Shown piece after piece: positions 57,401-64,000 of a stretch of DNA of 64,000 bases (position 1 is the first letter of the stretch; each line of letters opens with the position of its first letter). The stretch comes from Streptomyces griseiscabiei (GTDB lineage Bacteria > Actinomycetota > Actinomycetes > Streptomycetales > Streptomycetaceae): positions 3,265,001-3,329,000 of the forward strand of contig NZ_JAGJBZ010000001.1 of the NCBI RefSeq assembly GCF_020010925.1, written 5' to 3'. Under the pieces are notes generated by a model, which was not told where the DNA came from, searched no databases, and saw nothing but the letters and a program-made list of their open reading frames with translations. A program made the position numbers and the translations under genes.

Positions 57401-57440
57401 CAGATAGACCAGCCGGTGGGTGGGTGGGCAGGCGGGTCGG

Positions 57441-58232
57441 CTACTCCCCGATGCCCGCGAGGTCCCGCAGGCGTCGCGCCTGCGCGGCCCGCTCCGCCGC
57501 CCGCTGCTCGTCGTACGAGCGGCCCGCCACGCCCCGCAGCAGTGCCTTGGTCTCGATCACGGCGTCCCTCGGGGCGGTCACCAGCGCGGCGGCGAGGTCC
57601 CGTACGGCGTCGTCGAGCTGGTCGACGGGCACGGCGAGGTTGGCGAGGCCGATCCGCTGGGCCTCGTCCGCCTGGACGAAGCGTCCGGTGAGGCAGATCT
57701 CCAGCGCGCGGGCGTACCCGACCAGGCCCACCAGCGGATGTGTGCCGGTGAGGTCGGGCACGAGTCCGAGGCTGGTTTCGAGCATGGCGAACTGCACGTC
57801 GTCGGCGACGACGCGCAGATCACAGGCGAGGGCAAGCTGGAAGCCCGCACCGACGGCGTGTCCCTGCACGGCGGCGATGGACACGATGTCGCTGCGCCGC
57901 CACCAGGTGAACGCCTCCTGGAACTCGGCGATGGTCGCGTCGAGCCCGGCGTCGTCACGGCGCGCGAGATCGATGAACGACGGCTCCCCCTCGATGCCTT
58001 CGGGCGTGAACATCTGCCGGTTGAGCCCGGCGGAGAACGATTTGCCCTCGGCACGCAGCACGACCACACGGACGGAGCCCGGCACCGACCGTCCGGCCTC
58101 TTCGAGCGCCCGCCACAGAGCGGGGCTCTGCGCGTTGCGCTTGGCCGGATTGGTCAGCGTCACCGTGGCGATCGCGTCGTCGACGGTGAGCCGTACGCCA
58201 TCCTGGTCGAGCAGCGGTTCGAGCGAAGCCAT
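57441..58232 (-). CDS. Enoyl-CoA hydratase/isomerase family protein
   Basis: A 263-residue crotonase-fold enzyme. VVLRAEGKSFSAGLNRQMF forms the oxyanion region, and IAAVQGHAVGAGFQLALACDLRVVADDVQFAMLE is typical. LGLVPDLTGTHPLVGLVG carries an Asp in place of the usual second catalytic Glu, so it may be an isomerase or a non-hydratase. The crotonase beside the ABC-F gene resembles the arrangement of Rv1472/Rv1473 in mycobacteria. Substrate unknown. Confidence 0.88.
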   Translation of the reverse strand: MASLEPLLDQDGVRLTVDDAIATVTLTNPAKRNAQSPALWRALEEAGRSVPGSVRVVVLRAEGKSFSAGLNRQMFTPEGIEGEPSFIDLARRDDAGLDATIAEFQEAFTWWRRSDIVSIAAVQGHAVGAGFQLALACDLRVVADDVQFAMLETSLGLVPDLTGTHPLVGLVGYARALEICLTGRFVQADEAQRIGLANLAVPVDQLDDAVRDLAAALVTAPRDAVIETKALLRGVAGRSYDEQRAAERAAQARRLRDLAGIGE

Positions 58233-58295
58233 GGGGCGCCTCCGATGAGTGCGGTCAGCAGAGCGATGGAGCGATGCTAAGTGACTGCACAGTAA

Positions 58296-58327
58296 CCACC
58301 CGGTCGATCAGCCGATCGACCGGGTGG
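58296..58327 (-). terminator. 14-bp perfect hairpin between HTH and crotonase genes
   Basis: CCACCCGGTCGATC (58296-58309) pairs with GATCGACCGGGTGG (58314-58327), loop AGCC. Terminates the HTH gene. Confidence 0.82.
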
Positions 58328-58356
58328 CCACCATCGAAGGCGATGGCCGCCCGGCG

Positions 58357-58578
58357 TCAGGCCGAGGCGGCTTTCTTGCCCCGCGTCGCGCCGCCACGCC
58401 CTCGGAGCGTGACGCCCGACTCGCTGAGCATCCGGTGTACGAAGCCATACGAGCGGCCGGTTTCCTCGGCCAGTGCCCGAATGCTCGCACCGGAGTCGTA
58501 CTTCTTCTTCAGGTCTGCCGCGAGCTTGTCGCGCGCGGCGCCGGTAACCCGGCTGCCCTTCTTCAGAGTCTCGGCCAC
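58357..58578 (-). CDS. Small helix-turn-helix DNA-binding protein
   Basis: A 73-residue basic protein: AETLKKGSRVTGAARDKLAADLKKKYDSG, then HTH ASIRALAEETGRSYGFVHRMLSESGV and a basic tail RGRGGATRGKKAASA. I recognise it as a highly conserved streptomycete HTH protein. The GTG at 58578 has a strong GAGGAGG 8 nt upstream; a longer in-frame ATG start exists but is less supported. DNA binding is very likely; targets unknown. Confidence 0.85.
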   Translation of the reverse strand: MAETLKKGSRVTGAARDKLAADLKKKYDSGASIRALAEETGRSYGFVHRMLSESGVTLRGRGGATRGKKAASA

Positions 58579-58780
58579 CCGGTCCTCCTCATGGGAAGTG
58601 CGCTCTGGTCTCCTCATGATCACCCCTCCGGGGCGGGTTGGCCACCCATTCGGCAAGGTCCGTGCGACAAGGTTGTGACGACAGGAGCGCGTCCCCACGA
58701 GCGGAACCTGTGATTCCACCCAGGCCTGTCCGTACACCCGAACGGGTTGTTTTCATGAAGTGCCAGGTCAGAGACGCACG

Positions 58781-58815
58781 ACGGCCGAGCCCTGTGCACA
58801 GCAGGGCTCGGCCGT
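58781..58815 (-). terminator. 14-bp hairpin terminator downstream of the ABC-F gene
   Basis: ACGGCCGAGCCCTG (58781-58794) pairs with CAGGGCTCGGCCGT (58802-58815). It is 127 bp past the ABC-F stop, so a long 3' UTR or a second terminator (see the ATGGATCA repeat) is implied. Confidence 0.75.
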
Positions 58816-58863
58816 GAAATCGATGTAGGACACACCTCGGTACGAGGAGATCTCACACAGATG

Positions 58864-58905
58864 ATGGATCACCGATGGGCCGAATGATCCATAGGCAGTG
58901 GATCA
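58864..58905. repeat. Inverted and direct copies of TGGATCA
   Basis: ATGGATCA (58864-58871) and TGATCCAT (58885-58892) form an 8-bp inverted repeat; a third TGGATCA lies at 58899. All within 80 bp downstream of the ABC-F stop. Confidence 0.5.
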
Positions 58906-58941
58906 ACCCATTCGATCAAGCTGTCGGTCGCGTCGGGCGGC

Positions 58942-60540
58942 TCAGGCGAGCGCGACGAGATCCGCGTAGTCGGCGCCCCACAGGTCCTCGACGCCGTCGG
59001 GCAGCAGGATGATCCGCTCCGGCTGGAGCGCCTCGACCGCGCCCTCGTCGTGGGTGACGAGGACGACCGCGCCCTTGTAGGTGCGCAGCGCGCCGAGGAT
59101 CTCCTCGCGGCTGGCGGGGTCGAGGTTGTTGGTCGGCTCGTCGAGGAGGAGGACGTTCGCGGACGAGACCACCAGGGTCGCGAGCGCGAGACGGGTCTTC
59201 TCGCCGCCGGAGAGGACCCCGGCGGGCTTGTCGACGTCGTCGCCGGAGAACAGGAACGAGCCGAGCGTCTTGCGGATCTCGACCAGGTCCAGGTCGGGCG
59301 AGGCGGAGCGCATGTTCTCCAGGACCGTGCGCTCGGGGTCGAGGGTCTCGTGCTCCTGGGCGTAGTACCCGAGCTTGAGGCCGTGGCCCTCGATCACCTC
59401 GCCGGTGTCGGGCTTCTCGACGCCGCCGAGGAGGCGCAGCAGGGTGGTCTTGCCGGCGCCGTTGAGGCCGAGGATGACGACGCGGGAGCCCTTGTCGATG
59501 GCCAGGTCGACATCGGTGAAGATCTCCAGCGAGCCGTACGACTTCGACAGGCCCTCCGCGGTCAGCGGGGTCTTGCCGCAGGGCGCGGGCTCGGGGAAGC
59601 GCAGCTTGGCGACCTTGTCGGAGACCCGGACCGCGTCGAGGCCGGCGAGCAGCCGGTCGGCGCGCTTGGCCATGTTCTGGGCGGCGACGGTCTTGGTGGC
59701 CTTGGCGCGCATCTTGTCGGCCTGCGAGTGCAGCGCGGCGGCCTTCTTCTCGGCGTTCTGCCGCTCGCGCTTGCGGCGCTTCTCGTCGGCCTCGCGCTGC
59801 TGCTGGTAGAGCTTCCAGCCCATGTTGTAGACGTCGATCTCGGCGCGGTTGGCGTCCAGGTAGAACACCTTGTTGACAACCGTCTCGACCAGGTCGACGT
59901 CGTGGGAGATCACGATGAAGCCGCCGCGGTAGGTCTTGAGATAGTCCCGCAGCCACACGATGGAGTCGGCGTCGAGGTGGTTGGTCGGCTCGTCGAGGAG
60001 GAGGGTGTCCGCGTCGGAGAACAGGATGCGGGCCAGCTCGATACGGCGGCGCTGACCGCCGGAGAGGGTGTGCAGCGGCTGGCCGAGCACCCGGTCGGGC
60101 AGGTTGAGCGCGGCGGCGATGGTGGCCGCCTCCGCCTCGGCGGAGTACCCGCCCTTGGTGAGGAACTCCGTCTCCTGACGCTCGTACTGCTTGAGCGCCT
60201 TCTCGCGGGTGCCGCCCTGGCCGTTGGCGATCCGCTGCTCGTTCTCGCGCATCTTGCGGATCAGTACGTCGAGGCCGCGCGCGGAGAGGATGCGGTCGCG
60301 GGCGAGGACGTCGAGGTCGCCGGTGCGGGGGTCCTGCGGGAGATAGCCGACCTCGCCGGAGCGGGTGATGGTGCCGCCGGCCGGGAGGCCCTCACCGGCC
60401 AGGCACTTGGTGAGGGTGGTCTTGCCCGCGCCGTTGCGGCCGACCAGACCGATGCGGTCGCCCTTGGCGATACGGAAGGTGGCGGACTCGATGAGGACGC
60501 GGGCGCCGGCGCGCAACTCGACGGCGGAGGCGGAGATCAC
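58942..60540 (-). CDS. ABC-F family ATPase (Rv1473-like)
   Basis: A 532-residue protein with tandem ABC domains and no membrane segment. Domain 1: GLVGRNGAGKTTLTK, LSGGQRRRIELARIL, LLLDEPTNHLDADSI. Linker (about 240-310): long charged helices (READEKRRKRERQNAEKKAA, KMRAKATKTVAAQNM), the P-site tRNA interaction motif region. Domain 2: GLNGAGKTTLLRLLGG, LSGGEKTRLAL, LLLDEPTNNLDP. The closest recalled protein is mycobacterial Rv1473. ABC-F proteins act on ribosomes; some protect against macrolides. The GTG at 60540 follows CTGGAG. A short uORF precedes it. Confidence 0.92.
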   Translation of the reverse strand: MISASAVELRAGARVLIESATFRIAKGDRIGLVGRNGAGKTTLTKCLAGEGLPAGGTITRSGEVGYLPQDPRTGDLDVLARDRILSARGLDVLIRKMRENEQRIANGQGGTREKALKQYERQETEFLTKGGYSAEAEAATIAAALNLPDRVLGQPLHTLSGGQRRRIELARILFSDADTLLLDEPTNHLDADSIVWLRDYLKTYRGGFIVISHDVDLVETVVNKVFYLDANRAEIDVYNMGWKLYQQQREADEKRRKRERQNAEKKAAALHSQADKMRAKATKTVAAQNMAKRADRLLAGLDAVRVSDKVAKLRFPEPAPCGKTPLTAEGLSKSYGSLEIFTDVDLAIDKGSRVVILGLNGAGKTTLLRLLGGVEKPDTGEVIEGHGLKLGYYAQEHETLDPERTVLENMRSASPDLDLVEIRKTLGSFLFSGDDVDKPAGVLSGGEKTRLALATLVVSSANVLLLDEPTNNLDPASREEILGALRTYKGAVVLVTHDEGAVEALQPERIILLPDGVEDLWGADYADLVALA

Positions 60541-60598
60541 GGACAGACTCCAGGGCGGATCGGGGAGGCGGGTGGGCGGCTGAGGACGTTCCCGCCGT

Positions 60599-60634
60599 CT
60601 AATGCGCGAGGAGAATGGCCATGGGCCGATTCTA
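60599..60634 (-). promoter_or_regulatory. Near-leaderless 7-codon uORF with TAGAAT promoter upstream of the ABC-F gene
   Basis: A perfect -10 TAGAAT (60634-60629) lies 6 nt upstream of ATG at 60622, so transcription would start at or next to the ATG. The ORF encodes MAILLAH and ends with TAG at 60599. The GGCGGG...CCCGCC pairing between it and the ABC-F start could form an attenuator. Short leader peptides in front of ABC-F genes commonly mediate antibiotic-induced attenuation. Confidence 0.5.
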
Positions 60635-60768
60635 ACCGGGGCCGGCAAGCGGTTTTCCGCCCGTATGACAAGGGATCACGTGGTCTCGGTCACCGGCTCG
60701 GCGGGGCGTTGTCGGCGGCCGGTGCAAAACTGGGCAGGGGCCGTGTTCCGGACGACGGGCCGTGTGAC

Positions 60769-60804
60769 GGACCGGACGGCGGACCGGACGGCGGACCGGA
60801 CGAC
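60769..60804. repeat. Three 12-bp tandem repeats GGACCGGACGGC
   Basis: Units at 60769, 60781 and 60793 (the last ends in GAC), directly upstream of the VOC gene's ribosome binding site. Could space promoter elements or reflect slippage. Confidence 0.65.
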
Positions 60805-60822
60805 AGAGAGGTCGTGATCGGT

Positions 60823-61236
60823 ATGGCAGGCAGGAGCGACGGACGTCCGAGCGTCTATCCGACGCTGCTGTACGCGGACGCCAGGGCCGCCGTCCGGCAG
60901 CTCACGGAGGCGCTGGGCTTCACCGAGCTGTCGGTGTACGAGGGCGAGGACGGCATCGTGCAGCACGCCGAGCTGACACAGGGCAACGGCGCGGTGATGA
61001 TCGGTTCCAAGGGCAGCGGCAGCGTCTTCGACGGCGCGATGAAGGGCGCGGGACCCGCCGGCGTGTACATCGTCGTGGACGACGTGGACGCGCACCACCG
61101 GCGGGCCGTGGAGCACGGCGTGGAGATCCTGACGCCCCCGACGGACCAGGACTACGGCTCACGGGACTACATGGCCCGGGACGCCGAGGGCAATGTGTGG
61201 AGCTTCGGCACGTACGCCCCCGAGATCGGCGGCTGA
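60823..61236 (+). CDS. VOC superfamily (glyoxalase/bleomycin-resistance-like) protein
   Basis: A 137-residue protein of the vicinal oxygen chelate superfamily. VYPTLLYADARAAVRQLTEALGF, QHAELTQGNGAVMIGSKG and MARDAEGNVWSFGTY show two beta-alpha-beta-beta-beta units. Function (resistance, isomerase or other) cannot be read. ATG at 60823 preferred; an in-frame GTG at 60814 sits too close to GAGAGG. Confidence 0.85.
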   Translation: MAGRSDGRPSVYPTLLYADARAAVRQLTEALGFTELSVYEGEDGIVQHAELTQGNGAVMIGSKGSGSVFDGAMKGAGPAGVYIVVDDVDAHHRRAVEHGVEILTPPTDQDYGSRDYMARDAEGNVWSFGTYAPEIGG

Positions 61237-61254
61237 CGCCCTCCCGCTCCGGGG

Positions 61255-62649
61255 TCAGCTGCCCCCGGTGTGCACCTGGAAGGCGGCGCGGCGGACGGCC
61301 TTGGCGAGCGCCGGGTCGGGGTGCGCGGCGGCGAGCGCGACCAGCACCTGCACGGTGCGCGGGTGGCCGACCGCGCGGACCTCGGCGAGCAGCGCGGGGA
61401 CCGTGGGCTGCACCGCGGACTCCAGATGCCGTACGAGGAGCGGGGCCTCGCCGTGGTCGGCGACGGCGGCGGCGGTGTCCACCCAGAGCCAGGTGGACTC
61501 CTCCCGGGTGAGGACCTCGTGGGCGTCCTCGGGGTCGGCGCCGTCGTGCTCGGCGAGCCAGAGCAGGGCGTAGGGGCGCAGCGGGGTCTCGTCGGCGACC
61601 GTGCGGACGTCGGGCTCGGCGGGGGCGCCGACGACGCGCAGGGCCTCGAAGGCGAGGCCGCGGATGAGGGCGTCCTCGCCGCGCGCGGCGGCGATCAGCT
61701 CGGTGACGGCGCCGCCGACGGGGCGGGCGGCGAGCCAGGCGCGGTACTCGGCGCGGGCCGCGTTGGGGCGGAGCTGGGCGCAGCCTCTGAGCATGTCCTC
61801 GGCGGAGACCTCGATGTTCCCGGCGGGGCTCTGCGCGGCGACGCAGATCTGCTCCAGCTTGACCCAGACCGCCCAGCTGCCGAGCGGGGTGAGGGTGGCC
61901 TGGGCGTCGCCGTAGGTGAGGGCGCCGACGGAGGCGAGGGCGCGCAGGGACCAGTCGAGCAGGGGCGCGAGGGGGGTGTCCTCGGCGGGCTCGGGTGCCG
62001 GCTCGGGCTGCGGGCCGTAGGGGACCTCGCAGCGTTCGGTGCGCAGTTCGGTGACCCGCTGCTCCAGGAGGTCGAGGAGCTGCTCCACGGGGACGGGCCC
62101 GGCGGAGAGCTGCAGGAAGGAGAGCACCTGGGGCATGGCCGAGACGACCTCGGCGACGGCCGCGGGCTCACGGTCCTCGGGCTCGGGGTGGGCGATGGAC
62201 CAGGCGTCGAAGAACGCGACCCAGCCGCGCAGTACGGCGCTGTCGTCGCGGTGCCAGGCGCGCAGGCGCCAGCCGGGGCGCGCGCTGTCGCCGTGCACCT
62301 CGATCAGGCCGGCCAGTCGCGCCGTGTCCCAGTCGTGGCGGACCTGATCCGGGGTCAGCCCCAGGTCGTCGGCGGCCTGTTCGGCGGTCGCGGCGGAGAG
62401 TGTGCCCTTGCCGTCGGGGCTCGCGCCCTCGCGGCCGGGGCGCAGGGCGGCATCGGCCCAGTGGGCGACGCGGGCCGCGTCGGCCAGGACGGCGCGGGCC
62501 ATGCGGGCGAGTTCCACGGGCGGCGGTGTGCCCTCCGGGGGCCGGGGAGCCGGTCGGCGGCGCTGGGTCACCGCTGCTCGGGGAGCGGCGGCCAGGGTGC
62601 GCGGGCCGACGAGGCGGAGCCTGGAGTCGCGCGGGTTACGGGACGTCAC
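61255..62649 (-). CDS. Large alpha-helical (HEAT-like) protein of unknown function
   Basis: A 464-residue soluble protein. The C-terminal half (about 295-460) has alpha-helical repeats (IRGLAFEALRVVGAPAEPDVRTVADE, RTVQVLVALAAAHPDPALAKAVRRAAF) in HEAT-like arrangement. The N-terminal region contains DDLGLTPDQVRHDWDTARLAGLIEVHG, which looks like a winged-helix fold. The start is uncertain: GTG at 62649 lacks a strong ribosome binding site and a longer start at 62724 is in frame. No family recognised. Confidence 0.65.
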   Translation of the reverse strand: MTSRNPRDSRLRLVGPRTLAAAPRAAVTQRRRPAPRPPEGTPPPVELARMARAVLADAARVAHWADAALRPGREGASPDGKGTLSAATAEQAADDLGLTPDQVRHDWDTARLAGLIEVHGDSARPGWRLRAWHRDDSAVLRGWVAFFDAWSIAHPEPEDREPAAVAEVVSAMPQVLSFLQLSAGPVPVEQLLDLLEQRVTELRTERCEVPYGPQPEPAPEPAEDTPLAPLLDWSLRALASVGALTYGDAQATLTPLGSWAVWVKLEQICVAAQSPAGNIEVSAEDMLRGCAQLRPNAARAEYRAWLAARPVGGAVTELIAAARGEDALIRGLAFEALRVVGAPAEPDVRTVADETPLRPYALLWLAEHDGADPEDAHEVLTREESTWLWVDTAAAVADHGEAPLLVRHLESAVQPTVPALLAEVRAVGHPRTVQVLVALAAAHPDPALAKAVRRAAFQVHTGGS

Positions 62650-62819
62650 GGGGGCAGTCTTCCGGTTGACGGTCGGAAAACCCAAACGGAATGTCACAGC
62701 GGGCGACAGGGGTGGCCAACGCACGGGTCCCTCCGGGGGGACATCGGCGGGGATCGTCTTGGTTCAGCGCTAAACGGAATGGCTCGTACCTGTACGGGGA
62801 CGGGCCCGGCCCGACGCGC

Positions 62820-63938
62820 CTACATCAGCGGTGTCAGGAAGCGGCGCAGGGTCTCCTCGTAGCCCTCGGGGTCCGCGTTCCACATGGCGGCGTGCGGGGC
62901 GTGGTGGACCGTGCGGAGGGTGACCCGGTCGGGGCGGCGGGCGGCGAGCCGGCGGGAGGGGCCCCAGGGGGCGACGGTGTCGTCGGGGCCGTGCAGGAGC
63001 AGGGTCGGTGTCCTGAGCCCCGGCGGGTCGGTGTCCTGGCCGGCGCGCAGTCCCGTACGGCCCTGGGCGGCGCGGACGGCGAGCGGCAGCAGGGCGCCGG
63101 GGGTGCGGCGGGCGGCGGCGAGGGCGCGCAGGGTGGCCTGCCAGTCGAGGACCGGGGAGTCCAGGACGAGTCCGGCGACGCGGTCGCGCAGCGCGGAGTG
63201 CGTGGCGGCGCGCAGGGCCATGGTGGCGCCGGTGGACCAGCCGAGCAGGACGATCCGCTCGGCGCCGGACCGCACGGCGTACCTGAGGGCGGCGTCGAGG
63301 TCGCGCCACTCGGTCTCGCCGAGGTGGTTCAGGCCGTCCGGGGAGCGGGGCGCGCCGAGGTCGCCGCGGTAGGCGGGGGCGAGCACCGGGAAGCGGTGGT
63401 GGTGCAGGAACTCCATGACGTTCATGGCGTGGGCGCGGGTGGTGCCGAGGCCGTGCACGGCGATCACCCAGGTGTCCCGGGCGGCGGGCACGAACCAGGC
63501 GGGCAGGGTGCCGAGTTCGCCGGGGATCCCGACGTCCTCGTGGTCGAGGCCGAGCGCGGTGCGCGGGTCGCCGAGGTGGAGCGCCGGGGTGAGCCACACC
63601 TTGTCGCCGGGCTCCAGGGTGCCGTGGGTGACGCGTTCCAGACGGCGGACGACGGCGTCGGGGGCGGGCGCGGCGCCGTCGAGGACGGCGCCGACGACGG
63701 CGTGGGAGCCGTTGCCGGTGAGGCCGTAGGTGCCGGGGCGCCGGGAGGCGAAGGCGCGGGTCAGGGCGATGCGGCCGGCGGCGGTGGAGTGCACGGTCAG
63801 CCGGGGTTCGGTGGGCAGGGGTTCGCCCGGCGGCGCCTTCAGCGCGGCGTCGCTCGCCAGGCGGCCCGCGGCGACACTCGCCGCCCCGGCCGCGAACGCG
63901 ACCCCGACGGCCGCCACCGCTGCTCCGACTGCACCCAC
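62820..63938 (-). CDS. Alpha/beta hydrolase with N-terminal membrane segment
   Basis: A 372-residue hydrolase. Signal/anchor at about 1-25 (GAVGAAVAAVGVAFAAGAASVAA), then an unusual 130-residue N-terminal domain before the hydrolase fold. HG box VIAVHGLGTTRAH, nucleophile elbow LLGWSTGATMAL (Ser in GxSxG), Asp in LHGPDDTVAPWG and His in HAPHAAMWN. Substrate unknown; extracellular or periplasmic-side action is plausible. The GTG at 63938 is chosen; an in-frame upstream GTG at 63989 is possible. Confidence 0.85.
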   Translation of the reverse strand: MGAVGAAVAAVGVAFAAGAASVAAGRLASDAALKAPPGEPLPTEPRLTVHSTAAGRIALTRAFASRRPGTYGLTGNGSHAVVGAVLDGAAPAPDAVVRRLERVTHGTLEPGDKVWLTPALHLGDPRTALGLDHEDVGIPGELGTLPAWFVPAARDTWVIAVHGLGTTRAHAMNVMEFLHHHRFPVLAPAYRGDLGAPRSPDGLNHLGETEWRDLDAALRYAVRSGAERIVLLGWSTGATMALRAATHSALRDRVAGLVLDSPVLDWQATLRALAAARRTPGALLPLAVRAAQGRTGLRAGQDTDPPGLRTPTLLLHGPDDTVAPWGPSRRLAARRPDRVTLRTVHHAPHAAMWNADPEGYEETLRRFLTPLM

Positions 63939-64000
63939 GCGTCCAGTGTCCTGGCGGACCCGGCCGGGGGCCAGTGGGCGGGGGCCCACGGGTGACCGCG

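Larger units (their letters stand above)
58579..58941. other. Intergenic stretch with terminator and ATGGATCA repeats
   Basis: 363 bp between the HTH start and the ABC-F stop. It holds the ABC-F terminator (58781-58815), an inverted repeat of ATGGATCA (58864-58892) and, near the HTH gene, a short CCCGTTCGGG stem at 58738. No gene recognised. Confidence 0.55.

Noticed and set aside
60615..60635. Mini-ORF MAMGRF on + with GAGGAG upstream
   Set aside because: It arises because CCATGG is palindromic and coincides with the minus-strand uORF. No gene follows closely on + and there is no supporting promoter.

Overview
The window comes from a high-GC actinomycete chromosome, almost certainly a Streptomyces. 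Three things point there. Third codon positions are overwhelmingly G or C, so most genes have a long mirror ORF on the other strand. GTG and TTG starts and 4-nt ATGA/GTGA stop-start overlaps are common. The families are also lineage-typical: chaplins, Spo0M, a WhiJ/DUF397 set, streptophobe, SEC-C, DUF3099 and two-FHA ABC transporters. From memory, not computed, the gene order resembles the chpE - fabI/fabG - tyrS - moaA part of the S. coelicolor core chromosome. I see no phage, transposase, rRNA, tRNA, CRISPR array or biosynthetic gene cluster.

0-12 kb: a partial DNA-3-methyladenine glycosylase, Spo0M, a PEBP-fold protein and an HNH nuclease are followed by an SPFH/NfeD membrane pair with an ABC ATPase upstream. 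Two tandem cysteine-free chaplins sit next to a NarL-type two-component system. An array of CCTAGG palindromes separates that system from a coupled SDR-queA pair. A lytic transglycosylase follows, with a leader that looks able to form alternative structures around its ribosome binding site. 12-25 kb: a large FHA/ABC exporter, a streptophobe membrane protein, serB, a SixA-type phosphatase, and a CynX-type MFS exporter with a 38-aa companion and a divergent GntR regulator; then fabG-fabI and a SEC-C protein.

25-46 kb: a WhiJ-like signalling set (anti-sigma-type ATPase, XRE/DUF5753 regulator, DUF397 protein, remnant of a fourth small gene), then tldD-tldE-tyrS, small membrane proteins, moaA, a DUF485-actP acetate uptake operon, a secreted subtilisin, a class III CoA-transferase, a CopD protein, a sterol desaturase-lysoplasmalogenase pair, a DEDDh-BRCT exonuclease, a zinc-ribbon protein and SURF1. 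A 57-bp-arm inverted repeat lies downstream of the cstA-ybdD operon.

46-64 kb: cstA-ybdD, DUF3311 divergent from an SSS symporter, a translationally coupled ECF-type sigma factor and membrane protein, a GH15 enzyme, an atypical SDR, a five-gene Asp23/AmaP envelope operon with a divergent Asp23-like gene, an enoyl-CoA hydratase, a small HTH protein, an ABC-F protein related to mycobacterial Rv1473 with a 7-codon near-leaderless uORF, a VOC protein, a HEAT-like protein and an alpha/beta hydrolase that ends the window.

Most genes are housekeeping, envelope or developmental. The most unusual signals are cis elements: the structured leader of the transglycosylase gene, the ABC-F mini-ORF, the CCTAGG array, several short tandem repeats in promoter regions, and mobile-looking inverted-repeat terminator elements. 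Start sites were chosen from ribosome binding sites, overlaps and family length; all family assignments are by eye.
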